DNA of 64,000 nucleotides from an uncultured Schumannella sp. (GCF_905479755.1 NZ_CAJQNT010000030.1:33427-97426), one strand, 5' to 3'; positions 34,110 through 44,330 are shown, numbered from the stretch's first letter. The notes: generated by a model not told the origin, from the letters alone. Translations and numbers: made by a program.

Positions 34110-37100
34110 CTAGACCGTTGTGTTGCGTTCCATTGCGTCGGCGGCCGCACGCTCCTCGGCCCGCGCGCGCCAGGCGAAGTAGCCCCAGGCGGCGAAGGTG
34201 AGTGCGCCGAAGACCGCAAGCACGACGTACCAGATGCCCACGTCGGCCGGGTCGGTCTCGTCGAGGGCGGTCGGAAGCACGAGGAGCGCGAACGCCGTCG
34301 CGATCAGCAAGAACGCACCGAGCCACAGGGACTTGGATGCCACCCAGAGCGTGCGGCCCTCGAGGAACGCGAGCGGCAGGATCGCGATCGCGACACCCGT
34401 AAGGCCCTCCGAGGTGATCGCGGCGAGCGTGTCGACGGTCAGGGCGCCCCAGAAGTCCTCGGGCGGGCCCGACATGGTCAGCGCCGAGTAGCCGAACCAG
34501 GCGGCGATGCTCAGCGCGAACACACCCGCGAACTGGATCAGGGCGGCGCCGAGTTCGGCGCGACGCGAGGCGTTGAACATCTCGACGCCGATCACGACAC
34601 CGATGAAGATGCCGGGCGCGAAGCCGACGAGCCGGGAGAAGACGACGCCGAGGATCGCGAACAGCACGATCGACGGCTGAATCATGACGACCGAGGGCAC
34701 GTGCCAGCGCCGCTCGACGAGGACGCCGGTCAGCCAGCTCACCCCGTAGAACAGGATGAAGAAGGCGATCGCGAGCGACAACACGAGGCGCAGCGACACG
34801 AGATCGAAGCCGAAGGCGGGGTCGCTGAAGCCGAAGACGATGCTGACCAGGACGATGAGCACGGCGGCGGCGGCGGCGCGGCTGCCGGTGACGGCGATGA
34901 ACCAGTCGCGGACGCGGTCCGTGAGGTTCTCGACGCGCGCGATGCCGCGACCCATCCGCCCGGTGTTCGAGGACAGTGTCGCCGTCAGCAGCTCGGTCGG
35001 GATCGCGACCAGGAACAGCAGGGCGAGCGCGAGGCCTCCCGCGGCGGCGAGCAGCCCAGGGTTGTCAACGATGCGGGCGAAGGTGGCCAGCGCGTTGGTG
35101 AGCACGCTCGGCGCCGCGGGTTCGGTGCGCGCGCTGCCGAGAACTCCGGATCCGGTGCTCCCGTCGTCGTCGACGACGGTCGTCGTCTCCTCGGTGGACG
35201 GCTGCTCGGGAGACGCCGTCGGGAGGTCGATGACGATCGGCTGGGTGACGATGGAGACGGCACCGCTTTCGCCCATCACCGCGAGCACGAACTCGTGTTC
35301 GCCGGGGTCGACATCCTCGGGAATCACGGCGACGATGCGGAAGCTGCCCGCGCTGTCGGCGGTCGTCTGGCCGAGCAGGATCGGGGTGGAGTGCAGTTCG
35401 GCGGTGACGTTCGCGCCCGCGGGCACGCCGCGTCCGCTGAAGGTCACGGTGTCGCCGGGGAAGTACGGACCCGCCGAGACGGTGAACGACCAGGGGGTGA
35501 GGCCGCCGGCGGTCGTCCCCGACGGCGTCGGCGACGAGGTGGGCGTGGGCTGCGTGGCGACCTCGACCACCACCGCGGTGGGGGCGCTCCAGGCGGAGTA
35601 GCCCTGGAAGGAGGCGCCGTACTCCTCGGGTTCGTGGAGGGCCTCGACGTCGATCTCGAACCCGTGCGAGCGGGAGATCGCACGGAAGGTGTGGGTTCCC
35701 GCGCCGGGGTTCGCGCTGCAGGTCCAGGTGTCGGACTCGGAGGCCGTGGTCGAGCACATCTCCTCGCCCTCGAGCGTGAAGACGGAGACCAGGTCTCCGG
35801 CCGTCGCGCTGCCGCTGAAGGCGACGGTGCCGGTCGTGTTCGCCGTGGAGGTGAGCGTCGGTGCGCTCGGAATCATGACGTAGTCGTCCAAGTACTTCGT
35901 CTCGGATGACTCGTCGCCGAAGTAGCGCGTCTCCCAGGAGTAGATGCTCCAGACGCCCGGTTCGAGTTCGTCGAGCGCGCACGTGATCGTCGACGTGTCG
36001 TCGTCGGTTTCGCCGTGATCGCAGGTCAGCACGGGGAAGCCGTACGAGTAACCGCCTTCGCCGTCGCTCGTCACGCGGTAGAACTCGACGCCCGTGTAGC
36101 TTCCGGCGGCTCCCGTGATCAGCACCTCGACCGCCGCGGCATCCAGGGTGAGCGCGCTCGCCGGGCGGAACGGCTCGACCTCGACCTCGACGATCTCGGA
36201 GCGGGGCGAGACGCCGTCGTGGTAGCCGTCGAGCACGCCGGCGACGTCCGGGTCGTCGGCGAAACCGCGCGAGATCGCGACGGCCTGGAACGACCGCGGG
36301 CCGCTCGGGGCGACGCCGGTGCACTCCCACGCGCCCGTCTCATCGGTGTCGGCGGTGCAGAACTCGAACCGGTCGACCACATCGACGACGACGGTGCTGC
36401 CGTCATGGAGGGTGGGGAACGGGCTGTCCCAGGTCGGATCGACGGTGCCGCGCACGGTGAGGGAGCCATCCGCGTTGGTCACGATCTCGGTGATCTCGGG
36501 GATCTCCGGAATGCGGACAAGGTCGCCGCGGTCGAACGAGTAGGTTCCGTTCGCGAAGTCGACGCTCGTCAGCAGGTAGGTTCCCGGCGTCGGGTCGGGG
36601 ACGGCGCAGTCCACCTCGGCGCCCCCGGTCGGCGGGTACACGTCGTAGTCGCCGCCCCATCCGTCGGGGCACAGCCAGAAGCCGGTGACCGACTCGCCGT
36701 CGAACTCGCGCCAGATCGCGCCGGCGTCCCCACCCGAGGTCGCCGTCGTGCGCGACTGCAGCCAGCTGGGGCCCATCGCGATGTCGACGTCCGGCTTGTG
36801 CGGGTAGATCGTGAGCCATTGGGACTCGCTGTACTCCCGCGTCTCGCCTTCCGCGTCGTCGATCTGCAGCGACTCGACAAAAATTTCGTACAGCCCGGGG
36901 TCGATCGATTCGACGAGGCAACTCCAGTTGCCGTCGATGTCGATCTCGGCCACGCACCACGACATGGTCCCTTCGCCCTCGAAGTAGCCGAGTTCGAGGG
37001 AACCAAGCGCGGGCCCGGTGCCCGAGAAGCTCACGTCGCCCGTTTCCCGGGAGGAGTCCGGGGCCGGAGTCTCGATCGTGGGCGACTGGGTGCCGCCGCG

Positions 37101-37511
37101 GGTGACGGTGATCGCGACTGAGTCGCCCGCTTGTGCATCGTCGGCGAAGGACTGGGCCGTGACGAGGTTGTCGCCGACCGCCAGCGCGGCGTCACAGCTC
37201 CAGGCGGTCTCGTAGTACTCCAGGGGCCCCGAACTGCAGGAGTCGACCAGCCCCTCGTCGTTGGTGACCGTGACCTCGACGTAGCCGCCGGCCTCGGTGT
37301 CCCACTCTTCGACGGTGCCGCTGATGGTGGCGACGCTGCTCGTGGTGACCGCGCCGTCGCTCGGCGAGGTGATGCTCGGGGCGGCGGGCGCGGCGATGGC
37401 GGCGGGCGCAGCGCCGAAGGCGATGACCGCGATCGCGAGCACGGGCGCGGCGAAACCGGCGGTGCGACGACGACGTGAGGGCGCAGAACGGGGGGAACGT
37501 GGAGCAGTCAT
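34110..37511 (-). CDS. Large secreted multi-domain protein with C-terminal membrane region
   Basis: From ATG 37511 (GGAG at 6 nt) the protein has 1133 residues. A signal peptide ends near AAPAAIAAPAAP. Residues ~45-690 contain repeated Ig-like modules (SITSPSDGAVTTSSVATISG, VSFSGTGPALGSLELGYFEG, TGTVAFSGSATAG), many with Cys pairs. A Thr/Ser/Pro linker (PTPTSSPTPSGTTAGG) and one more beta module follow. From ~residue 815 there are about eight to nine TM helices. Ig-like ectodomain plus polytopic membrane part suggests an envelope scaffold, adhesin or sensor. I do not assign a function. The O-mannosyltransferase gene lies 88 bp upstream on the same strand. Confidence 0.8.
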   Translation of the reverse strand: MTAPRSPRSAPSRRRRTAGFAAPVLAIAVIAFGAAPAAIAAPAAPSITSPSDGAVTTSSVATISGTVEEWDTEAGGYVEVTVTNDEGLVDSCSSGPLEYYETAWSCDAALAVGDNLVTAQSFADDAQAGDSVAITVTRGGTQSPTIETPAPDSSRETGDVSFSGTGPALGSLELGYFEGEGTMSWCVAEIDIDGNWSCLVESIDPGLYEIFVESLQIDDAEGETREYSESQWLTIYPHKPDVDIAMGPSWLQSRTTATSGGDAGAIWREFDGESVTGFWLCPDGWGGDYDVYPPTGGAEVDCAVPDPTPGTYLLTSVDFANGTYSFDRGDLVRIPEIPEITEIVTNADGSLTVRGTVDPTWDSPFPTLHDGSTVVVDVVDRFEFCTADTDETGAWECTGVAPSGPRSFQAVAISRGFADDPDVAGVLDGYHDGVSPRSEIVEVEVEPFRPASALTLDAAAVEVLITGAAGSYTGVEFYRVTSDGEGGYSYGFPVLTCDHGETDDDTSTITCALDELEPGVWSIYSWETRYFGDESSETKYLDDYVMIPSAPTLTSTANTTGTVAFSGSATAGDLVSVFTLEGEEMCSTTASESDTWTCSANPGAGTHTFRAISRSHGFEIDVEALHEPEEYGASFQGYSAWSAPTAVVVEVATQPTPTSSPTPSGTTAGGLTPWSFTVSAGPYFPGDTVTFSGRGVPAGANVTAELHSTPILLGQTTADSAGSFRIVAVIPEDVDPGEHEFVLAVMGESGAVSIVTQPIVIDLPTASPEQPSTEETTTVVDDDGSTGSGVLGSARTEPAAPSVLTNALATFARIVDNPGLLAAAGGLALALLFLVAIPTELLTATLSSNTGRMGRGIARVENLTDRVRDWFIAVTGSRAAAAAVLIVLVSIVFGFSDPAFGFDLVSLRLVLSLAIAFFILFYGVSWLTGVLVERRWHVPSVVMIQPSIVLFAILGVVFSRLVGFAPGIFIGVVIGVEMFNASRRAELGAALIQFAGVFALSIAAWFGYSALTMSGPPEDFWGALTVDTLAAITSEGLTGVAIAILPLAFLEGRTLWVASKSLWLGAFLLIATAFALLVLPTALDETDPADVGIWYVVLAVFGALTFAAWGYFAWRARAEERAAADAMERNTTV

Positions 37512-37599
37512 GGGGGACTCCAGCGGGGGACGCTGCTTCGGGCGCAGGGTGACAACACTGTAGCGAGAAAGTCTCGTACTCGAAAGGCTCAGTTTCGCG

Positions 37600-39105
37600 T
37601 CAGATCCAGCTCGCGAACCAATAGTGCGCACGCAGATATTCGATCGGGATCGGCTGCCCGATCCAGATCGGCCAGAAGAATGCGCTGAGCGCGACGACGG
37701 CGGCCAGAAACACGCCGACGATCACGCGGCCGACGGCGAACTCGCGCCGCTCGGCGCCCGGCGGCCCGATCAACAGCGCGACCGCCGCGACGAGCGCGAG
37801 CACCAGAAACGCCTCGAAGGCGATCGTGTAGAACTGGAACACCGTGCGGTGCAGGTACAGCATCCACGGGAGGTAGCCCGCGGCCATACCGGTCAGGATG
37901 AAGGCCTCGGTGTGCGCCACACGACCGTGTCGCACCAGCCAGACGAAGCGGACGAGCACCGCGACGAGCGCGGCCGTGCCGGCCCACCAGATGAGCGGAT
38001 TCCCGAGGTCGAGGATCTCCGCGGCCGTCCCGTCGCCGAAGTCCTCGTAGTACATGCTCGTCGGGCGCGCGAGGAACAGCCACCCGAGCGGGTTCGCCTG
38101 GTACGAGTGCGGGGTGTTCTCGCCAAGGTGATAGCCGTACATCGACGCCTGGTAGTGCCACCAGTTCTGGAGATCGAGCGGCACCCAGGAGAGGCCCCCG
38201 GTCCAGGCCTCGCCGCCCTCCTCGACCCAGCGGCGGTAGTAGCCACCCGAGGTGGCGAACCATCCCGCCCAGCTGGCGACGTTGACGAGCAGGGCGAGCG
38301 GCACCAGCAGCACCGCGTTGACGGGGGCCTGGCGCAGCACCGCGCCGCTTGCCCACAGGTCGGTGCCGGCGCGGCGGCGATCCAGCGCATCCGCGATGAC
38401 CGAGGAGATGCCGAACACCGCCAAGAAGTAGAGCCCACTCCACTTCACCGCCGAGGCGAGTCCGAAGCTCGCGGCCGCCGCGAGCAGCCACGGTCGCGCC
38501 CAGAAGACCGGACCCCAGTCCCGCACCGCGACCGTGCCATCGCCGCCGGCGACCCAGGCGGCGAGCCGGGCCCTGGCTTGCACCCGGTCGAGCAGCACGA
38601 AGCACGCGCCGAGCAGGGCGAACAGTGCGAGGGCGCTGTCGAGCAGCGCGACGCGGCTGAGCACGATCGCGTTGCCGTCGATCGCGATCAGTCCGCCCGC
38701 GATCGTTGTCAGCAGCGGGCGGTGAAACAGTAGGTGCGCCGCGAACATCGTCACCGCCACGAGCAGGATGCCGGTGACCGCGATCCCGATCCGCCAGCCC
38801 CAGCTCGACTCGGCCCCGAACGCGGCGAGTCCGAGCGCGATGATCCACTTGCCGAGCGGCGGGTGCGCGATGAACGAGGGGTTCGTCGAATAGACGTCGG
38901 GGTTGCCGCCCGCGAAGTTGTCGTTCGCCCCCTCGCCCCACGATCCCTCATAGCCGAGGTTCATCAGCGTGTAGGCGTCTTTGACGTAGTAGGTCTCGTC
39001 GAAGACGAGCTCGTGCGGGCGATCGAGTGCCCACAACCGGGTGGCCGCGGCGACGGCCATGACGGCCGCCGGGCCCGCCCAGGTCGGAAGTCGCGAGACG
39101 ATCAC
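37600..39105 (-). CDS. pmt: Dolichyl-phosphate-mannose--protein mannosyltransferase (Pmt)
   Basis: The 501-residue GT39 membrane enzyme has the family's catalytic acidic pair in VFDETYYVKDAYTLMNLGYE, FIAHPPLGKWIIALG, and the TMs and C-terminal signature of bacterial Pmt (LPWMLYLHRTVFQFYTIAFE). It transfers mannose from polyprenyl phosphate to Ser/Thr of Sec-exported proteins at the membrane. GTG 39105 is supported by TAGCAT (minus, 39112-39117) 6 nt upstream. Divergence from rsmI is a conserved actinobacterial arrangement. Confidence 0.94.
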   Translation of the reverse strand: MIVSRLPTWAGPAAVMAVAAATRLWALDRPHELVFDETYYVKDAYTLMNLGYEGSWGEGANDNFAGGNPDVYSTNPSFIAHPPLGKWIIALGLAAFGAESSWGWRIGIAVTGILLVAVTMFAAHLLFHRPLLTTIAGGLIAIDGNAIVLSRVALLDSALALFALLGACFVLLDRVQARARLAAWVAGGDGTVAVRDWGPVFWARPWLLAAAASFGLASAVKWSGLYFLAVFGISSVIADALDRRRAGTDLWASGAVLRQAPVNAVLLVPLALLVNVASWAGWFATSGGYYRRWVEEGGEAWTGGLSWVPLDLQNWWHYQASMYGYHLGENTPHSYQANPLGWLFLARPTSMYYEDFGDGTAAEILDLGNPLIWWAGTAALVAVLVRFVWLVRHGRVAHTEAFILTGMAAGYLPWMLYLHRTVFQFYTIAFEAFLVLALVAAVALLIGPPGAERREFAVGRVIVGVFLAAVVALSAFFWPIWIGQPIPIEYLRAHYWFASWI

Positions 39106-39111
39106 CCGCTC

Positions 39112-39121
39112 ATGCTAGGAG
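39112..39121. promoter_or_regulatory. Overlapping divergent -10 elements, pmt / rsmI
   Basis: ATGCTAGGAG holds TAGCAT on the minus strand (6 nt before the pmt GTG) and TAGGAG on the plus strand (9 nt before the rsmI GTG). AGGAG could also act as ribosome site for rsmI. Confidence 0.5.
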
Positions 39122-39130
39122 AATGGACGC

Positions 39131-39940
39131 GTGCTCATCCTCGCGGCGACGCCCATCGGCAATCTCGGCGACGCCTCGCGGCGCCTGATCGAGGCGCTGC
39201 AGAACGCCGAAACGGTCGCGGCGGAGGACACCCGCACCGCCATCCAGCTGATGCGCGCGCTCGGGGTCGACAACCGCCCCCGCCTCGTGGCGCTGCACGA
39301 GCACAACGAGCGCGAGCGCGCGGCCTCGCTCGCCGAGGAGGCCCGCGACGCCGACATTCTGGTGCTGACGGATGCGGGCATGCCGACCGTGAGCGACCCC
39401 GGTTTCGTACTGGTGCAGACCGCGGTCGCCGCCGGGGTGACCGTCACGGCGATTCCCGGGCCGAGTGCGGTGCTGACCGCGCTCGCCCTGAGTGGGCTGC
39501 CGACGGACCGCTTCGCCTTCGAGGGCTTCGTGCCGCGCAAGGGCCGCGTCGCCGCGTTCCGCGCCGTCGCAGGCGAGCCGCGCACGCTGGTCTTCTTCGA
39601 GAGCCCGCACCGCATCGGCGACGCCCTGCGCGATGCCGCCACCGCATTCGGCGCCGATCGGCTCGCCGCCGTCTGTCGCGAACTGACCAAGCTGCACGAG
39701 GAGATCGCCCGTGGCACCCTCGCCGCGTTGGCGGAGCGTTTCGCCGAGGGCGCTCGCGGGGAGATCGTGCTCGTGATTGCCGGGGCCGCCCCGGTCGAGG
39801 CCTCGATCGACGACGGCGTGGCGCGCGTGCTCGCGCTGGTCGCCGAGGGCTCGCGCCTCAAGGATGCGAGCGCCGAGGTCGCCGAGCTCACCGGGCTCTC
39901 CCGCAAGGAGCTCTACGACGCCGCCCTGCGCGCCCGGTAA
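39131..39940 (+). CDS. rsmI: 16S rRNA (cytidine1402-2'-O)-methyltransferase RsmI
   Basis: The 269-residue protein has the tetrapyrrole-methylase-like fold: AATPIGNLGDASRR, VAAEDTRT, VLTDAGMPTVSDPG, TAIPGPSAVLTALALSGLP, FFESPHRI and CRELTKLHEEI. It methylates the 2'-O of C1402 in the ribosomal P site using SAM. The start GTG 39131 matches the family start. The metG gene follows at 30 nt. Confidence 0.97.
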   Translation: MLILAATPIGNLGDASRRLIEALQNAETVAAEDTRTAIQLMRALGVDNRPRLVALHEHNERERAASLAEEARDADILVLTDAGMPTVSDPGFVLVQTAVAAGVTVTAIPGPSAVLTALALSGLPTDRFAFEGFVPRKGRVAAFRAVAGEPRTLVFFESPHRIGDALRDAATAFGADRLAAVCRELTKLHEEIARGTLAALAERFAEGARGEIVLVIAGAAPVEASIDDGVARVLALVAEGSRLKDASAEVAELTGLSRKELYDAALRAR

Positions 39941-39970
39941 CACGTCCGCGCCCTCAGTAGACTGACCCTC

Positions 39971-41566
39971 ATGCCTGCAGGCGCCCCCTTCTACATCGCG
40001 ACGCCCATCTTCTATGTCAACGACGTGCCCCACATCGGCCACGCGTACACGGAGGTGGCCGCCGACGTTCTTGCGCGCTGGCACCGGCAAGCCGGTGACG
40101 ACACCTGGCTGCTGACCGGCACCGACGAGCACGGGCAGAAGATCCTGCGCACCGCGGTCGCCAACGACACCACACCGAAGGCCTGGGCCGACAAGCTCGT
40201 CGCGGATGCCTGGCAGCCGCTGCTTCAGACGATCAACATCGCCAACGACGACTTCATCCGCACGACCGACGAGCGCCACGAGAAAGCGGTCGCCGTCTTC
40301 TTGCAGCAGCTCTACGACGATGGCCACATCTACGAGGGCTTCTACGAGGGCTTCTACTGCGTGGGCTGCGAGGAGTACAAGCAGCTCGACGACCTGATGG
40401 AGACCGACTCGGGCGAGTTCGCCGGCCAGAAGCTGTGCAAGATCCACTCGCGCCCGGTCGAGATTCTGAAGGAGAAGAACTACTTCTTCCGGATGAGTGC
40501 CTTCGCCGACGACCTGATGAACCTGTACCAGACGCAGCCAGACTTCATTCAGCCGGAGAGCGTCCGCAACGAGATCATGCAGTTCGTGCGGCAGGGGCTT
40601 TCAGATCTGTCGATCTCGCGCTCGAGCTTCGACTGGGGAATCAAGGTGCCGTGGGACGAGACGCACGTCGTCTACGTCTGGTTCGACGCGCTGCTGAACT
40701 ACATCTCGGCGATCGGCTACGGCGTCGACGAGGAGCAGTTCCGCCGGCGCTGGCCCGCGGTGCAGCTCGTCGGCAAAGACATCGCACGATTCCACGCGGT
40801 CATCTGGCCCGCGATGCTGCTGGCCGCCGGGCTCCCCGTGCCGTCGCGCGTGTTCGGCCACGGCTGGCTGCTGGTCGGCGGCGAGAAGATGTCGAAGTCG
40901 AAGCTCACCGGCATCGCGCCCAGCCAGATCACCGACACCTTCGGCGCGGATGCGTTCCGCTACTACTTCATGAGCGCGATCAGCTTCGGCCAGGACGGCT
41001 CGTTCTCGTGGGAGGACCTGTCGGCCCGCTACCACGCCGAACTCGCCAACGGCTTCGGCAACCTCGCCTCGCGCGTCGTCGCCATGGTGGGGCGCTACTT
41101 CGAGGGCGTCCTGCCCGCGGCGGGCGCATCCACGGAGGCCGAGCTGGCGATCCAGCGCACCGTCGCGGCGGCGGCGCTGAACGCCGACGCGGCGATCGAA
41201 CGACTGGCGATTCACGAGGCGATCGACGCGATCTGGACCATCGTCGACGAGCTCAACGGCTACATCACCGAGCAGGAGCCGTGGGCGCTGTCCAAGGATC
41301 CGGCTCAGCGTGAACGCTTGGGCACGGTGCTCTACACGGCCGCGGAGGGCCTGCGGGCGCTCGCCGTCCTGCTGCACCCGGTCATCCCTGAGGCCACCGC
41401 GAAGCTCTGGGCTGCGCTCGGGGCGGAGCCGGTGCTCGGGGTGCTCGAGGATCAGCAGATCCGCGAGGCGGGAAGCTGGGGTCAGCTGCCCGAGGGGGCG
41501 GCGATCCAGGCCCTGCAGGCCCTGTTTCCCCGCATCGAGGAGCCCGCGGAGGTGGGCTCGGCGTGA
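39971..41566 (+). CDS. metG: Methionyl-tRNA synthetase
   Basis: The 531-residue class I synthetase has the HIGH motif in VPHIGHAYTEV, KMSKS near residue 306 (GGEKMSKSKLTG) and a zinc knuckle CVGCEEY...LCKIH (about 130-156). The anticodon-binding helical domain follows. It charges tRNA-Met. No C-terminal tRNA-binding (Trbp111) domain is present, as is usual for actinobacteria. TAGACT (39958-39963) lies 7 nt before the ATG. The stop overlaps tatD (GTGA). Confidence 0.98.
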   Translation: MPAGAPFYIATPIFYVNDVPHIGHAYTEVAADVLARWHRQAGDDTWLLTGTDEHGQKILRTAVANDTTPKAWADKLVADAWQPLLQTINIANDDFIRTTDERHEKAVAVFLQQLYDDGHIYEGFYEGFYCVGCEEYKQLDDLMETDSGEFAGQKLCKIHSRPVEILKEKNYFFRMSAFADDLMNLYQTQPDFIQPESVRNEIMQFVRQGLSDLSISRSSFDWGIKVPWDETHVVYVWFDALLNYISAIGYGVDEEQFRRRWPAVQLVGKDIARFHAVIWPAMLLAAGLPVPSRVFGHGWLLVGGEKMSKSKLTGIAPSQITDTFGADAFRYYFMSAISFGQDGSFSWEDLSARYHAELANGFGNLASRVVAMVGRYFEGVLPAAGASTEAELAIQRTVAAAALNADAAIERLAIHEAIDAIWTIVDELNGYITEQEPWALSKDPAQRERLGTVLYTAAEGLRALAVLLHPVIPEATAKLWAALGAEPVLGVLEDQQIREAGSWGQLPEGAAIQALQALFPRIEEPAEVGSA

Positions 41567-42522
41567 GCGACTCCTTCCTCCGGGCACGGGAACAGGCGGT
41601 CGCGTCGCGCGGCCGCGACTACCCGCCGCTGCCGGAGGCGCTCGTCGTGCCGGTGTACGACAACCACACGCACATGGAAATCGCCGACGGCGATGCCCCC
41701 CTCGACTACCGCGAACAACTCGATCGCGCCTCGAGCGTCGGCGTCCGCGGGGTCGTGCAGGTGGGCACCGACCTGGAGACCTCGCGCTGGAGCGCCGAGG
41801 TGGCGGCGCGCGAGCCGCGGGTGCTGGCCGCGGTGGCCCTGCATCCGAACGAGGCTCCGGAACTTGCCGAGCGCGGTGAGCTCGACGACCACCTCGCGGG
41901 CATCGCCGAACTGGCGGCCCGGCCGCGCGTGCGCGCCATCGGCGAGACCGGGCTGGACTACTTCCGCACCGAGAGCGAGGAGGGCAAGGCCGCCCAGGTG
42001 CGCGCCTTCGAGGCGCACATCGAGATCGCCAAGGAGCGCGGGCTCGCGTTGCAGATCCACGACCGCGACGCGCATCTCGACATCGTGCGGGTGCTCGACC
42101 GCGTCGGCGCGCCCGACCGGGTCGTCTTTCACTGCTTCAGCGGCGATGCCGAATTCGCCGAGCTGGTCGCCCGCCGCGGCTGGTACCTCTCCTTCGCCGG
42201 CACGGTGACGTTCAAGAACGCGCAGAACCTGCGCGACGCGCTCGCGGCGGTGCCGCGGGCGAACCTGCTCGTCGAGACGGACGCGCCGTACCTGACGCCG
42301 ACGCCGTACCGCGGTCGCCCCAACTCCGCCTACCTGATGCCGTACACGGTGCGGGCGATGGCCGAGCACCTCGGCACGGATGCGTCGATGCTGGCGGCGC
42401 AGCTGAGCTCCAACACCGAACTCGTCTACGGCCATTGGGATGACGAGCCGGTCGATGCGCCGCCCGGACCGTTCGCGCCCCCGACGACGCCGATCGACCT
42501 GCCGGATCTGGGCTCGCGGTGA
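41563..42522 (+). CDS. tatD: TatD-family metal-dependent hydrolase
   Basis: The 319-residue protein contains the TatD metal site: NHTHMEI (HxH), HPNEAPEL, IGETGLDYF (Glu), QIHDRDAHLD (His), HCFSGDAEF (His) and ETDAPYLTP (Asp). TatD proteins are 3'-5' DNA exonucleases or D-aminoacyl-tRNA/oligonucleotide hydrolases acting in the cytoplasm. The N-terminal ~35 residues are a non-conserved extension. The gene is coupled by 4-nt overlaps to metG and rsmA. Confidence 0.95.
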   Translation: MSDSFLRAREQAVASRGRDYPPLPEALVVPVYDNHTHMEIADGDAPLDYREQLDRASSVGVRGVVQVGTDLETSRWSAEVAAREPRVLAAVALHPNEAPELAERGELDDHLAGIAELAARPRVRAIGETGLDYFRTESEEGKAAQVRAFEAHIEIAKERGLALQIHDRDAHLDIVRVLDRVGAPDRVVFHCFSGDAEFAELVARRGWYLSFAGTVTFKNAQNLRDALAAVPRANLLVETDAPYLTPTPYRGRPNSAYLMPYTVRAMAEHLGTDASMLAAQLSSNTELVYGHWDDEPVDAPPGPFAPPTTPIDLPDLGSR

Positions 42523-43361
42523 GCCTGCTCGGTCCCGCCGAGATTCGCGACCTCGCGGCGCTGCTGGATGTCCAGCCCACCAAGAAGCTCGGCCAGAACT
42601 TCGTCGTCGACGCCAACACCGTGCGTCGCATCGTGCGACTGGCGAAGATCGAGTCGGGCGACGAGGTGCTCGAGGTCGGTCCCGGTCTCGGGTCGCTCAC
42701 CCTCGGCATCCTGGAGGCGGGCGCGCGCCTGACGGCCGTCGAGATCGACCCCAGACTCGCCGCGCAGCTTCCGATCACGGTCGAGTCGCTGCAGCCGGGT
42801 GCGCCGCTTCAGGTCATCACCGCGGACGCGCTACGGGTGACCGAGCTGCCCGCGCCTCCGCGCCGTCTCGTCGCGAACCTGCCCTACAACGTCTCGGTTC
42901 CGGTGCTGCTACACCTGCTCGAGACGTTCCCGAGCCTCGAGTCCGCGCTCGTCATGGTGCAGGCCGAGGTCGGGCAGCGCCTCGCCGCCGCGCCGGGGTC
43001 GAAGGTGTACGGTTCCCCGTCGGTGAAGGCGGCCTGGTACGGGCGCTGGTTCACGCAGGGACAGGTGAGTCGGCAGATCTTCTGGCCGGTGCCCAACGTC
43101 GACTCGATTCTCGTCGGCTTCGAGCGGGCCGAACGGCCGGGCACCGAGGAGGAGCGTCGCGCGACGTTCCAGATCATCGATGCGGCGTTCGGGCAGCGTC
43201 GGAAGATGATGCGCCAGGCGCTCGCCGAACTGTTCGGCGGCTCCGCCGCCGCGAGTGCGCGGCTGGAGGCGGCGGGCGTCGAGCCCACCGTGCGCGGCGA
43301 GCAGCTGACCGTCGCGCACTTCCTGGCGATTGCGCGCGCGGGTGCCCATTCCCCCGCGTGA
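42519..43361 (+). CDS. rsmA: 16S rRNA (adenine1518/1519-N6)-dimethyltransferase
   Basis: The 280-residue KsgA-family protein has KKLGQNFVVDANTVRRIV, the SAM motif EVGPGLGSLTLGIL, AVEIDPRLA, the catalytic NLPYNVSVPVLL and VNVDSILVGFERAE-like C-terminal motif. It dimethylates A1518 and A1519 of 16S rRNA late in 30S assembly. It starts inside the tatD stop (GTGA). The ispE gene follows at 33 nt with its own -10. Confidence 0.97.
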   Translation: MSLLGPAEIRDLAALLDVQPTKKLGQNFVVDANTVRRIVRLAKIESGDEVLEVGPGLGSLTLGILEAGARLTAVEIDPRLAAQLPITVESLQPGAPLQVITADALRVTELPAPPRRLVANLPYNVSVPVLLHLLETFPSLESALVMVQAEVGQRLAAAPGSKVYGSPSVKAAWYGRWFTQGQVSRQIFWPVPNVDSILVGFERAERPGTEEERRATFQIIDAAFGQRRKMMRQALAELFGGSAAASARLEAAGVEPTVRGEQLTVAHFLAIARAGAHSPA

Positions 43362-43394
43362 GGGCATGATGCGCGTCCCGACTAGGGTTATGAC

Positions 43395-44330
43395 ATGGTG
43401 TCTCGGGGGCAGCTGAGTCGGGTGCACGTTCGTGCCCCCGGCAAGATCAATGTGTTCCTCAAGGTCGGTGCGCTGCAGGACGACGGCTATCACGATGTGG
43501 CGATCGCCTACCAGGCCGTGTCGCTCTCGGAGGATGTCATCGTCACGCCCGCGGATGACTTCTCGGTCTCGGTGACCGGCAGCGTCGAGCTCGGGCGCGT
43601 GCCCGTCGACGGGTCCAACATCGCGATCACGGCCGCCCGTCTGCTGGCGGCCAAGACCGGGTACCGCGGTGGGGCGCACATCGCGATCGAGAAGCACGTT
43701 CCCGTCACCGGCGGCATGGGCGGTGGCTCCGCGGATGCGGCCGCGACCCTGGTGGCGTGCGATGCGCTCTGGGGCACCGAGTTGCCGCGCGACGACATGT
43801 ACGAGCTCGCTCGTCGGCTCGGCGCCGACGTGCCCTTCGCACTGACCGGAGGCACGGCGATCGGCACCGGCCGCGGCGACGAGCTCTCGCCGGCGCTGGC
43901 GTCGGGCACCTTCCAGTGGGTGCTGGCGCTTGCCGACTTCGGGTTGTCGACCCCCGCCGTCTATCAAGAATTGGATGCGCACCGCGAACGCCACGCGCGT
44001 GACATCTTCCCCGCCGACCCGAGCCCGAGCGTCGACACCGACGTGCTGCAGGCGTTGCGCGCGGGGGATCCGCACATGCTCGCCGCGGCGATGCACAACG
44101 ATCTGCAGGCGCCCGCGCTCCACCTCGAGCCGGGGCTCGGCGACGTGTTGGAGCTGGGGGAGCGCAACGGCGCCCTCGCCGGCATCGTCTCCGGCTCCGG
44201 GCCGACCGTGGCGTTCCTCGCGGCCGACCTCGACGCCGCCCTCGAGCTGCAGGTGGCGCTCTCGGCCGCCCAGCTGAACGTCGTGCGGGCCACCGGGCCG
44301 GTGCACGGCGCCCGCATCATCGCCGACTGA
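43395..44330 (+). CDS. ispE: 4-diphosphocytidyl-2-C-methyl-D-erythritol kinase
   Basis: The 311-residue GHMP kinase has [20 protein letters not shown], the phosphate loop [19 protein letters not shown], and a C-terminal [13 protein letters not shown]. It phosphorylates CDP-methylerythritol in the non-mevalonate isoprenoid pathway. ATG 43395 lies 6 nt after TAGGGT (43383-43388); ATG 43390 is out of frame. The rsmA-ispE order is conserved in actinobacteria. Confidence 0.97.
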   Translation: MVSRGQLSRVHVRAPGKINVFLKVGALQDDGYHDVAIAYQAVSLSEDVIVTPADDFSVSVTGSVELGRVPVDGSNIAITAARLLAAKTGYRGGAHIAIEKHVPVTGGMGGGSADAAATLVACDALWGTELPRDDMYELARRLGADVPFALTGGTAIGTGRGDELSPALASGTFQWVLALADFGLSTPAVYQELDAHRERHARDIFPADPSPSVDTDVLQALRAGDPHMLAAAMHNDLQAPALHLEPGLGDVLELGERNGALAGIVSGSGPTVAFLAADLDAALELQVALSAAQLNVVRATGPVHGARIIAD

